Positions 38,701-50,129 of a DNA stretch of 64,000 bases are shown here, in pieces. The translations under genes were made by a program, and so were the position numbers. The stretch comes from Brugia malayi (lineage: Eukaryota; Nematoda; Chromadorea; Rhabditida; Onchocercidae), in assembly GCF_000002995.4 (NCBI RefSeq), contig NW_025062476.1, positions 8,182,501 through 8,246,500 of the forward strand, read 5' to 3'. The notes below the pieces were generated by a model. The model ran no database searches and was not told where the DNA came from. It was given only the letters and a program-made list of their open reading frames with translations. Positions within the stretch are counted from its first letter, which is position 1; each line of letters begins with the position of its first letter.

Positions 38701-41700
38701 TAGTATATTAAGGGAACCATTTGTTGCAATGAACTGAAGATATTAAAAATATGGTAATGATTGCACTAATAATATTCTAAAACAAATGTACTGCCAGTAT
38801 GCAACAAAAACTCGTCAGTTCAAAATTTGAATAAAAGTTAACTCTTTAAAACTAACAGGTTTTTCTTCACTCTTGCTGCTACTTGCAGTGCTTTTCGAGT
38901 CCTCTGTGCTGGAAAAATTGTTTAGCTTTAGAATGTAGAAATAACGAAAAACACTGCAACACTAGTGCTATTCGACTACAATGCTATTTAATGCTAGTTG
39001 TACGTCCGTGTATCAGAAAAGGAGAACGTGAAATTCATAAAAGGGATGCATTATTTGTAATACTGAAAGCAATATCAATTCAGCATCATTAAAAGGTATT
39101 CACATGTAAGCAATCATTAATATCTAGTATGATATTTCCATAAACAAACATACGCTGGACCATCTGTGTTGGGAGCGGTGATGTCGGTATTCGATTTCTT
39201 ATGTTTGCATCGATATTTCTTTAGAAAACCTAAATAGGAGCACACCAGGAATCTCAATCAGAAATTCTAATTCCACAGCAGACAGATATGAAACAAAATA
39301 CGACGAACCCAAAGATTCTGACTGGCTGTGACTAAATTCTTGGTGTGGGGGCTCCGATACTGGCAGGCTGCTTTGTGATGCATATTTCTTTCTTTTGCCG
39401 GGCAACCATAAGGACAATTTCTGTCGACCTAATGAGGCTGAGAATGGTACAGATCCTGAGCCAATATTAGCTGCTGTAGACGAACTGCTATCGCTTGCTA
39501 CTGGAGAAGGCTGTAAAAGAACCAACCAATCTAGTCTCCTATAAATAACACGCTTCTAGTTTGCTGTGAAGAAGCTATTCAGTTTTTACAATGTTTATAG
39601 AAAAACAAAAAGTGGAGAATAGTCAATGTTTATTTTTGCGAAAGAATTAAGAATTATGAACCTGGACTTTTAAAGCACTAATTTCGTTATTCCAGGCATC
39701 AAACGTATTCGTATCAAGTGTCATCAAATTGTGTGCCGTGGATGGGTGTCTGTCGACAGGAGCTGACCTATGTACAGATGTTGATAAATCAGAAGAATAT
39801 GGAGCCAATACATCCGATGGATTAATATCTTTAGCAATATCAATTTCTTCAAAAACAGCAAATTCTGCAAAAAGACTAGAAAATAAATCCAGCTTTTTTA
39901 ATGAAATAAATCTATTGATCAGAGAGAATGTTAATAACCAACGAAAAAACTTTGTTATAGAAATGGAAGAATTAAAAAAGCATTAATATCATTTAAAAAA
40001 TTTTACAACTTCTATAATCCCAATTCACAAACATAAGACCTGGTCGATCTTTGCCTGTTCCTTTTGTTTCAACAAATTTGATTAACATCTCGTCAATATC
40101 CAAATTATCAACCGAATCCCGATATAGAGCACATACCTTTAAAAAACACACACAAAAAAAAGTCGCTTCTAATAATAACGAAGTTGATTTAGAAACCATG
40201 TATTCAATTATGCCAAAAAAATTAAAACCTGTGATGTGGCAGATGCCGATTCGTCCAAAGCACGTGCAAATATTGCCATAAACGTTTTCATTTGCAGCAA
40301 AAATGACTGATCATGTGCTTGAAATAAACGTGTTGCTTTAATCATTTTCTCTTCAAAATCAGCTCGTATGCGACCATACTTGTCTACATAACCCTTATAT
40401 TCATCATGTGATTTGTTTAACTTACTTTCAGCCTGCAAAATGTAAAAATTTAAAGAGCTTCATAGAAATCAAAAATTGCTAATCTGGTGTTATTTTTATC
40501 GTTCAATGAGGGCAATAGCAGTTTTGAATTAAGAGGTAAGGACAGACAAACTTAAAAAGATACCGAATATGGTTGCTTATGCATCAAAACAGTGATACCT
40601 TTAACAAATCCCGTGATTTCCTTTCCATATTTGAAACCAAAAATCATGAAGAATTAGAACTCTTTGAAAAAAAAGTAAGGCGCAATAAACCATTTATACT
40701 AACCTTTGAAATGTCCTTCGGTGTTGCATTTTCTTTTTTTAAACGCTCCAGTTCATTCACTCGTTGTGCGTATGTTTCTTTCGACTGAATTAATTAATAT
40801 ATTTATTTGGTTTTTTTTTTTATTTTTGGCAGAATTTTTTTTGTTTGGCAGAACTGAACATGAGATAAAATAGGATTTAGGTGATAAGACTAAGTGATAA
40901 GTTCAATATTTACCTTCTGCAGACAGGTAGTAGTGGTTTGCATTAAATTTACTGCATCCACAACATCTTGCTCTTTCATTTTTTTCCTCGACCGCACTAA
41001 ATCATCGTGATATTTGAAAACCTGAAACAAACCAAAACAACCGTTACTGAACAAAATAGCTGTCATAAAATATAGGATGTGTGCAGCAGAAGCTGCCAAT
41101 TCTAAATTTCCAGTTTACTGTAATTACTAACGTCTTTTAGCAGATGTTGCAAGGTAATATAGAAGGATGCTTGTATTTCTGTTAAAAGTTCCACTGTATT
41201 CTTTGTTACAAGCCATGCATTTGCGAACATTGAACCTGGTGCGGTGAGCCCATTTGTCTGCAATTGATACATTTTCCAGTCAATTTTCCTAAATTTGTTT
41301 AAAGGCTTTCCTTACTTCTTACTTTAAAAAATCAATAAAAATTAACTTAAGCAACATATGTCTGTGATGTCATAGTACCATTAACTTTTAAAAACAATAA
41401 GGGAGAAATTTCTCAGATTTACTACAAGAAAAAAAGGAGAAATAATACCTTAGCAATACATTTATTCAAAAATTTGTTCCACTCCTCTTCATATGCTGCT
41501 CTTTCTTTTATAAATTGTGCTAATTCTTGTACAGATTCTTCCTCATGTTTTAGATTCTCGTACAAAACATGATACCCATGATGTTTTTCACCCTGACAAA
41601 TAGTTCCAATCAAATAATTTAACTCAATACGCAAGTTTTGACAGAAAATGATTAAATCCTCAAAATATCCAACAATAATGCAACTTAACCAACCAAACCA

Positions 41701-41911
41701 CCTAAATTTCAACTACCCTGATACCGTTACCGCAAAAGATTGTTTTTCATAACACCTATCAGTATTACGATTAAAATAAAGTGCTTTCCCAAACTTGTTA
41801 CAAAAATGATTTCGAATAATAAAAACAATATCTTACTGGTTAAAAGAAAGTTTAAAGATATTAAAGGCTTACCCAGAAATGTTCTGTATAATCAACTGCT
41901 GTTGCAACCAT
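35706..41911 (-). CDS. fcho-1: FCHo-type endocytic adaptor (F-BAR plus mu-homology domain)
   Basis: FCHo proteins bend and mark the plasma membrane at clathrin-coated pits and activate AP2. Exon 1 (41911-41873) encodes MVATAVDYTEHFW and joins in phase 0 to GEKHHGYHVLYENLKHEEE at about 41.59 kb, the classic FCHo start. The F-BAR continues through LAQFIKERAAYEEEWNKF, VNELERLKKENATPKDISK (40.7 kb), YGRIRADFEEKMIKATRLF (40.35 kb) and FVETKGTGKDRPGL (40.05 kb). A low-complexity Ser/Pro linker follows at 40.0-37.9 kb (KLSLWLPGKRKKYASQ, PPPLPTVPPPG). C-terminal mu-homology exons include WKLAELSRDGECGGSLKARL (36.3 kb). The last exon, 35831-35706, ends LVRRNVFSGKYFCDAEMRS and stop, matching the vertebrate FCHO2 C-terminus. 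The start is strongly supported by phase and family match. The nearest upstream gene is 5.7 kb away and divergent. Confidence 0.93.
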
Positions 41912-42455
41912 ATCAATACCTAGTTATTCAACAAAATAGGAGAGAATGAAACATTCTTTCCGACTTACACAAATACTCGTCAGTACTTTCAACATTTGAT
42001 GGAAGCCTCGCTCTTTTTGAACTTAAAGTTATACTCATTTGCACAGATAATTGAAATACAATAACCTATGCTATAGTTTTGCCTAAATCCTTGCAAGGTT
42101 CGGTAAGAAGATTAAAATGAAAGTGTTAGGGATATAATAATGGATCGTGTAAGAGTGTCACCACTTATACCAGTGGCAAAAGAATATACTGTAGGGTAGT
42201 TGATACAAAATACAAACAATGATACAAAAGCGCACATACATTCAATCTGCATCGTATCTTTCCAAAGTCTATGAGACAATAATCTAGACCGCAGAAACAA
42301 TTTACGTTTCCAACTAAACTACTTTAAAACGACAAGAAATTGTTTCTTGGTATTTCAATAGCGATAATGCTAATATCATATTTATAAGTCTAGTTGTATC
42401 CAAAAACTTTTTAGAATGTATTTTCACCTGAATACATATACTTCATTACACATAG

Positions 42456-42637
42456 TTACTCACCCCAATTGCTAAACTCGGTATAAGGAATAGCAAAAGC
42501 ATTCAGATTAGCAACTGAGCCATCAACTATATCAGTTAGAAGTGCCATGAGATCTTTTACCATCTTTTAGTACCAATCTCTTTTAGTACCCAATCTTCAT
42601 CATTCTTAACATCACGAGCCTTGCCAATTCTTCCCAT
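42456..42637 (-). pseudogene. Frame-broken coding-like fragment, unidentified
   Basis: On the minus strand an ATG at 42637 opens MGRIGKARDVKNDEDWVLKE, which stops at a TAA near 42559. Overlapping that stop, a second frame opens with an ATG and reads VKDLMALLTDIVDG then LNAFAIPYTEFSNWGE before a TAA at 42456. Together they look like a single sequence of about 60 residues interrupted by one small frameshift. A duplicated GGTACTAAAAG at the break suggests slippage. I do not recognise the family. It might also be two spliced exons of an unknown gene, or chance. Confidence 0.3.
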
Positions 42638-44362
42638 CTATGCAAGCTATTAATTAATATGATGGAGAAACCCATTGCATTAGTTTAGAACAGAGAGAAA
42701 GAAAAATAGTATCCTATATAAGTTTGCAACTTTTGATTCCATGACATTATTATTTGATAATTAAACAAAATCATATGCCAAGCAATCAACTCATTGGTCC
42801 TATGTGACATGTCAACACGTATCAAAATTACTTTCAACATGGGTCACTTTTATTTCAGTGAACTGCGAAAAATTGGGAACACATCATCGCTGGTAGCACA
42901 AAATGAATGAAGGACAATCTCTTTCAAAAATTAACGAAACAGAAACAGAAGCAAAAAAGAAGCATTATGCTTGTGAAGAGCAGAAATGTATCATTAATGA
43001 AAGATGTTATCAGAGAGAACTGGAATAAATGGAGACGATTTTTTGCTCTCTTTCTTCCTTCTCCTCTTCTCCATTATGCAATGTCACATATCAAAATCAC
43101 AAAACGAAAAATATGCTAGAATCCTACGATCATCCTATAATAGCTCCTTATCATTTTAGGTACGTCCTTATAGTAATAAATAACGTGAAATTAAATGCAG
43201 AATAAAATAACCAGTGCTAAGCATTTGGATTATTTACAGGCTGTGCATTTCCTCATTCTAGTACCTTCAAACTTTATCGATTGATCTTTGTAAAACATAC
43301 AAATCAGTGAACTCTAAAAAGATACATTCTTCATGATCTACACCTGACTCATTACGGATTGCAGAAAGCAACATTACGACTAGTCGTCGCGGAAATTAAT
43401 AAAAGCGTCTGGACCAACCGTAAAATCTGCGAAAGCCGGCCGGCGAATGAGAGAAGTGAAGAGGGATTGTGAAGGACGTTTCAGAGTCCTGTAGAGTCGG
43501 GAGTGGCGCTGAAGTGACGTATTAGTGTGACATGTTGATGCGTGATATAACTTATGCAACTTGCAGCACGACTGTGAAGGAAATGTTCATAATTAATCGA
43601 AGAAAGTGTACTGGAACTCATCTCCAGTATTGCAGGGAGAAAGTCCCTTGTAACTTCTGTATCTCGTTCACTCCATAAAATCTTTATAAGTTTTTATCAT
43701 GCCTTGAATATTTTTTATTACCCATTAATTTCCAAAATCTTTATTATGTGAAGAAAAAATGAACCACTCGGGAATTTAAGCTTGTCAAGTATTGTAACTA
43801 ATCGATTGGAACTTCTTTTTTATCTCTTTTCCTATCTTGCGGAAGTGGGAAAGTGTGACAAACAGAAATCTGGATAACTGTTAGCAAGAATTTCTAAGGT
43901 TTTCTTTTTCGAGAAATCAATCAGTAAAAGAATTCTAACTTGCAACTTGCAAAACACACTTCGCACTAATGTAAAACTAATTTGGTTCAACTGGCTAAAA
44001 CTAGCACGATTCTTCCAAAAATTTCATTTTTTCAGAAATTGCAATTTTTAAAATCAGTTGTTTTTTTCAATCACTAAGTTTTCAGTTGAGAAAATTTATC
44101 ATTTCATTGTTAGAAGGTGCTTCAAATGAGTTTTGCTTTATTGACATCGAAGTAGGATTTACAACCCTTCAAATCTGTCATAGTCAAAATGTCCTGGATA
44201 GTGAGTCATTTGAAGCTTCGTTTTGCATAGAGGTTGAAGTTCGAAAAAGTAAGGCATTAATTAATAGTATTTGAAATATTTAGCTAGAAAAGGGAATAAT
44301 AAATCTGAGAAAGGAGAGAAAGGAAAAAATTAAAAAAACCAGCAAATGAATGAATGGTTTGA

Positions 44363-44414
44363 AAATCATTCAATAATATTATAATAACATTATTATAATA
44401 TTATTGAATGATTT
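44363..44414. repeat. Perfect snap-back hairpin, 24-bp arms, 4-nt loop
   Basis: Bases 44363-44386 are the exact reverse complement of 44391-44414; the loop is ACAT. The outer third (AAATCATTCAAT) is not simple AT repeat, so a chance palindrome is unlikely. It stands alone in the fcho-1/copper-transporter interval, about 2.5 kb upstream of fcho-1 and 3.2 kb upstream of the transporter. It could be a tiny inverted-repeat element remnant or a structured RNA. No target-site duplication was evident. Confidence 0.9.
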
Positions 44415-47400
44415 ATTTTGTTCAATAGTAAACTCAATTAACTGAAATGACAATTTGAACGAATAAAGGATCGATGTCCAAAGCAGTTATCACAGTAATT
44501 TTATATCAGAAATGACAAATTAACTTTGCAATGTTTTCCGATAACTGTATCTTTTAACGGATTATTAAGGTAATTATTGAATTATTGATTAGGATAATTA
44601 GCATTTAATCAGTAATCTTTTCGTTACAAAATTTTGAAAATTCTTGGTCAATCAACTCAATAGTTTTTTTAACAAAATATTCACTCGTTTTTAATTATAT
44701 CATGGAATTTTCTGAGATTAAATATCGATCTAACTGCTTTTATTCATTTAATTGTCACCATCATTATATTTTTTCTTGTCAGCATTGGCTGATGTTTATA
44801 GGAAGCTTACAATAGTTAACAAAATGAATCTTTTGGAAAACAGGATAGCTGACATTTATATAAATATAGCAAAGATGTTTCCGAACTTCCAGTCACTTTT
44901 TTATAAAATGCTGTGAGATAATTGTCTTCAGCTACTCCCAGATATTTTCGTTAGTATTTTACTACTTGATTAAATTTCTCGTTTAATAAGAGACAAGTTT
45001 AATTGTTTGATTAAGTGCTTATTGCTTCATGTTAGCGTAATACGAAAGAGTGCTTCTGCATTTCTCTAGCAAGTGTAGGTAATTTAAATGCAAATGGAAG
45101 CCAACAGAAAATTCAACATAGAAGCAACATAGGCGAAGGAATCAAATTGTTTGTATCAAACAAAATTTAAAAAGAGAAAAATCGAAGTATCGTGCAAATT
45201 TTTCACCGCGATAATTTGTTCACAACACTTACATTGTTTCGTTGTCTTTTCCTTTCATATTTTGATAATTTAAACAGCAACACTGCATTCATTCATCAGT
45301 GATAAACAAAGAACAATTAGGAAAAGATGACAATTCGTAAAGGTTGCATTATCGACTTTTTATTGTGCAACCGCGGTGAGAGTGGTAGACCCGTCGATAA
45401 TTTCGACATAAAATTGGTAACTGTGCGAATCCATTTGTTATTGTACTTCCCCGAAATGTCCTTTTGATTTAGCATTGGTTACTACATTTTACTTCCACTA
45501 ATTTGTTTCTTGTACTCGGTATTTCCTATTCCTCAACTCATTTTTGACTTTCATCTCCAAAACTTTCATTCCAAAAAAATATTTGTTTAAAGCTGGAAGT
45601 GGAACAAAGGATGGTTTTACTATATTATTGTTTATCATATCCTAGTTACATATTTACTTTTGGAGTATTGTCCCCTTGCAAGCTTTACAAGTTCTAATCG
45701 AAGTCTTCAAGAGATTGACAATATAACAACGATTGAAAAGAAAAAAGTTCAGAAATTCTTCATTCTTAGTTTGTTTTAATAACTTTTTTAAATCGTTAAA
45801 TATTAGGAGTAAGTATCATAGGAATATGTTTCTGAAATATATTTCCAACAATTGACTATTTAACTGTAATATGTAATTCAGTGCTTATTGGAGAAATCTC
45901 TACATATCATACAAACATGGTATTTCAAAAATTTCGATCGTTAAATGGATTTTTTGTGCACACATTCTTTATGAGATTGCTGTTTTACGTTTTAGTCAAT
46001 CATAACTTTTCCTCAGGATATTGATAACTTGTCTACCATGAAGTCGCACCATCAACAAGAAAAGAATAAGAATACTAAATATGCAGATACATTCATTCAA
46101 ATATATTAGTTTTCAGTTTTGATATATAACAGTATATTTACTCTATGATCGTTAGCTTGAATGTTAACATTTTTGTGCATAGCTGACATAGACGAGCATC
46201 TTGGAAGAGATCTAAATGAAATTTCTTTCATTTAGAAGTACGCTGTCATTGATTTGAATCGCCTTGTTTTGATTTTTAGATGCGTTCTCACTTATTTGAG
46301 AAGCTCAAAACATACTTAGCAATGTTTGGTCACGATATAGTCTAAGACACAATATAGAATGGATTAGAAATCAGTCTTACTTTGTAGAGATAAATTGATT
46401 GGCATTAATCCAGGCTTCCTACGTAATAGACGTCTTTTTGTTACTATGTTGAATATATCATTTAGTAATCATTTATTAAATCAATACATAAAATTCATTT
46501 CAATTTCGGTATACTTAATTTACTTGATTCAGTTGACTTCATTACGTAAAGTCTGATTAAGTTTGGCTCTTCAATGTTGAAATAATTCCGTACCTGTGCT
46601 TTTCTTATACGTAATTATTTACACAGAAATAGAATACCACTGTTAATCGAAGAATTTTTAGCGCTTCTAAAAATGGATGATTCCATCATGAGGCTATTAT
46701 GAATCCCATTAGGAAAGCACATTACGTTCTTTACTACTACAGAAATTAGCCAAATGCAGTAAGGTATAGTAGAACTCTTTGATCCTTGTGCTCTTAGAAA
46801 GGATTATTCGCCACTGAAGCTAACTTCCGGAATAATGAATGAGAGAAGTGTTGTAATAATATATGCTTTGTTTACTTTGAAGAAGATACGTCGTGGTACT
46901 TTGATGGAAGTACGAGAAAAGTGTTTGATTTCTGGTTTCATATACAATTATTGCTCCGTATACTAATACAACTGACATACTTTTAATGCTAATGTTGCTT
47001 TTTTTGTGAATGCCACTAGTCCACTTATATAAATGTATAATATTCAATTCTTCAGTCTGGTTTGGATAATGTTTTCCCTGCTCAGAATTGGATTTAACAA
47101 TCTTTACCATGGTTTATCATGCTTTTGATTTCGTTCTTTTGTATCCACGTGAACAAGATTAATTAGTACTTTAAAAAAAAAAAGCTATTAATCAGGATTA
47201 GATCTATCTTCTTCTGGGCTTTGTGGTGTTACTTCACATTTAGCTAATATAGTTTTATAACTGCATTTTATGTTAATTTCTTTGCTGAAATTCTAGACCA
47301 ATTATTTAATTTATTAAAAATTTTGAGTTAAGTGCTTAATTTTATTTTCTAAATACTGAGGCTTTAAATTATATTTATTTGATTAAAGTATTAATTGATC

Positions 47401-47596
47401 TTAAATTATAATCTTTTCCACGAAAGCTTTACATAAAGCTTCAAAATCATTTGTAATAATCAAACCTCATTTGTAACCATGCAAGCAGTTACTTTGATAT
47501 AGTTTTGAATTGACTGAGAATGAACGTCACATTGTAGTTAAATAGTGCGTTCATTTTTGAGTGCTTTTAATACTTTTGGAAGTTTAAGATACGAGG

Positions 47597-48727
47597 ATGG
47601 ATCATCATAATCAACATATGAATCACAACGTAAGTAATGCTATTAACATTTCCGCATCTGTGATGGACCATTCGGCGCATACCCATCACGCAGACCATCA
47701 TTGCTCTACATCACATATGCATGCTATGTCATTCCATTTTGGCTCCAATGAAACAGTACTTTTCAGTTTCTGGACCATTAATAGCTCGACTGGTTTGTAC
47801 CTTTATCCAAACTGGTATTATTAGTGGAAGAATCAACTGAATTCGTATTACTCTTTTCAGTAGGTTACCAGTAGGTAAAAATAAAATTTTCCGAAGTTGC
47901 ACTAAAAAAAGAAAAGATTTTTTAAATTAAACTGCTTGTACGAACTGATGAGTCTACCGAAACGTGCTTAAAGGTGGGCGTCTATTGCTAGTTGTGAAGT
48001 ATTATCACCCGATATCTCTCTCAACCTTTCTAAATTTAGGACTTATAATAGCTTGTATCCTAACAGTCTTGATGTGCTTTATAATGGAAAGTATTCGATG
48101 GTTCCGAGGTATCCGACCACCGTATAATGTTGATTTACATACGGAACAATCGTCTGTAGCAAACATCAAGTCAGGATGTTTTACTAAATTTTCAAACTTC
48201 TCCCTCTCGCAATTATTCTTAGTCCAAAATTTTCATTTGAAATTTAAATTCCAAAAAAAAAAAGGAAAAATAACTTCTAGATTTGCTCCACGCATCACAA
48301 CAGCTATGTGCACTGATTCAATCTTGCATGCAGTCCAACTAACATTGAGTTATGTCTTAATGTTACTTTTCATGACATTCAATGTATGGATTTGTACAGC
48401 AACTGTTCTCGGCGAAGTGTTCGCCAGACTTATTTTTGCTATTGCATCCGGTGAGAATCAAAGAATGAAAGGAGTAAGTTATCTCAAATTAAATTTTTTT
48501 TTACCAAGATTCAAAAAAAAATAAAAATGAAAACGAAAAACTTAAGAATTTTAGATATGGAAATATGTAGATAAAAAACACAAGAAGAAACCATAGTTTC
48601 TTGAAAGATGAGAAACTAGAAATTGGAAGAATAAATAATGAGAATTTCTGGTTAAGAAATAAAACATTTACAGAACTGTTGTTCCAACTAATTTCAGAAT
48701 CGAGCTGATGTGGGATGTTGTAGCTGA
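47597..48727 (+). CDS. SLC31A1: CTR-family high-affinity copper transporter (SLC31)
   Basis: Trimeric CTR proteins import Cu(I) across the plasma membrane or from vesicles. Four exons join in phase: 47597-47792, 48040-48169, 48281-48473 and 48698-48727, giving 182 residues, close to human CTR1 (190). The N-terminus is rich in His and Met (MDHHNQHMNH, then HTHHADHHC and HMHAMSFHFG), the extracellular copper-capturing tail. Helix 1 is built across the first junction (STGLIIACILTVLMCFI). Helix 2 contains the essential MxxxM as MLLFM in YVLMLLFMTF. Helix 3 has GEVFA where the usual packing motif is GxxxG. The tail ends in CCS rather than the common HCH, still a thiol metal site. A long open frame at 47964-48524 merely reads through the second intron. 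AATAAA follows at 48755. Nematodes have several CTR paralogues, so orthology to one of them is not settled. Confidence 0.92.
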
Positions 48728-50129
48728 CTCCAAAAGTTTTAGCTTCAGCAACTTAATAAAAATGTGGACCGTTCCTTAAGGAGAAAATGAAGCTATTTTA
48801 TTGCATTTTTTTTTTACACAATGAATTGATGCACTTTTTTTCTTATTTCTTTTTTATTCTCTGATAATACTTTTGATCTGAGCATATTCCTTAGGCGGAA
48901 ACTATTATTGGATAAAATAAAAGAAAGAAATCGTAATACTTTTTTGGTTCGAATACGAATGAAATGATGTCACTTTCATATTCTCGCCGAAATGGGTGTT
49001 TTCAATCTAAATGACATGTTAGAAAGAGAAACAGAGATATTAATTAAAACTGTTAAAATTTCTATGCAGCTGTGATCTTTCCATCTGGCACAAATAATAT
49101 TAATTTACCCAGGAAAATCTGGGAAACTGCAACTTATGCAATAAGTCATTATCGCGAAATGTTCAAAAAATGTTTTGCCAAATGTTCAAGCATTTCTGAT
49201 ATTCCGAAGTTAAAAATAAACTCAAAATAAATTATTTGCAAACAGACAATTCCTCCTTATTCACCCTTTAATCTTAATCACAGTTTGATCTTAGCCACAT
49301 CCAAAAATATGGTGAGATACTGATTCCCAAATTTCAATTATCTTAATGTAGAATAATGTTGTAGTCAAAGAATTAGTTTAATATATCGGCAAGGTGTACA
49401 ATTATGACTATTTGTTTTCAAATCCTTAACTTATAAAATTTCTGAAAACGGTGACTTAACGTCACAGTAAAGTATTAGATTCGCGTCTGCACAAGCAACT
49501 CTAAAATTTTATTAAAAGATATCGTCGTCAGTTCAGTGCGTAATATAACTGCAACATTTCGTTTCGACGTCATAGAACCAGATTTTCTTCCTACTAAAGT
49601 GAAATACAAGTTTTTCAGAAATCACCTGCGTTATATCCGTGACGCTGTAAAGAATGAAATCTGTATAAATGAACTGAAAGAGAGAGAGAGTGGGGGGAAG
49701 AGAGAGATAAGGGTTGGGATGTATTTCTCGGTAGAAGAAATTTCCATGTTACCAGTAAGTGACTGGTGATATTTTTCAGTGGAAAATGGATTGCTCATGC
49801 CAAAACGCGAATATTTTCTTTGTATTGCTTGAATAGATTTAAATTTCAAGAATACTCACTAAAATTTATCATTATTAAATACACTGATGAATAAACATGT
49901 TGGATTAGATATTTTACTCGTTCTACTACTTTCTCGTTCCTATTTTACGTTCCATACCGAGTTTGTTCGATTATTTGAGCACTCACAATATCACATTACG
50001 ATGTTGAAGATATTTTTCCGGTTTTTTCGTATTTTTTATGTATTTTGAGGTTTAATATAGAGCACAGATATGAGTGTAATAGTTAATTTATCATAACATT
50101 AACCAAAGTGAAAGTTTGATTTGATTAGC
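48728..50129. other. Intergenic, copper transporter to TFIIE alpha
   Basis: About 1.4 kb with no recognised exon. A likely poly(A) signal for the transporter lies at 48755-48760, 28 nt past its stop. A purine-only GA/G tract covers 49676-49714. A 77-codon frame spanning that tract lacks splice support and family resemblance. The sequence just before the TFIIE ATG (TTGATTAGC) could be a spliced-leader acceptor. Confidence 0.5.
48755..48760 (+). promoter_or_regulatory. Poly(A) signal AATAAA of the copper transporter
   Basis: Canonical AATAAA 28 nt after the TGA of the four-exon transporter model, which supports the placement of its short last exon. Confidence 0.55.

Larger units (their letters stand above)
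41912..47596. other. Large gene-poor interval between fcho-1 and the copper transporter
   Basis: About 5.7 kb between two divergent genes. I found no multi-exon gene here. It contains a coding-like but frame-broken fragment (42456-42637), a compact GC-richer patch near 43425-43545 with a CCGGCCGG core, and a perfect 24-bp hairpin (44363-44414). The short open frames from 42.9 to 47.1 kb on both strands have no recognisable motif or splice support. It likely carries the promoters of both genes; enhancers or noncoding RNAs cannot be excluded. Confidence 0.55.

Noticed and set aside
42456..42560. Fragment ending YTEFSNWG as first exon of fcho-1
   Set aside because: It ends like the FCHo start, but its only GT donor leaves the wrong phase for the next exon. 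Exon 41873-41911 (DYTEHFW) joins in phase 0 and matches the family better.
46211..46236. 11-bp inverted repeat with 4-nt loop
   Set aside because: Short and AT-rich enough to arise by chance in a 64-kb AT-rich window, unlike the 21-, 24- and 176-bp cases.
47964..48524. 186-codon open frame as one exon of the copper transporter
   Set aside because: It reads through an intron of low-complexity Lys/Phe codons. Splicing at 48169/48281 restores a normal CTR length and phase.
49536..49769. 77-codon plus-strand frame
   Set aside because: Its centre is a GA/G repeat giving a Glu/Arg/Gly run. There is no splice support and no family resemblance.
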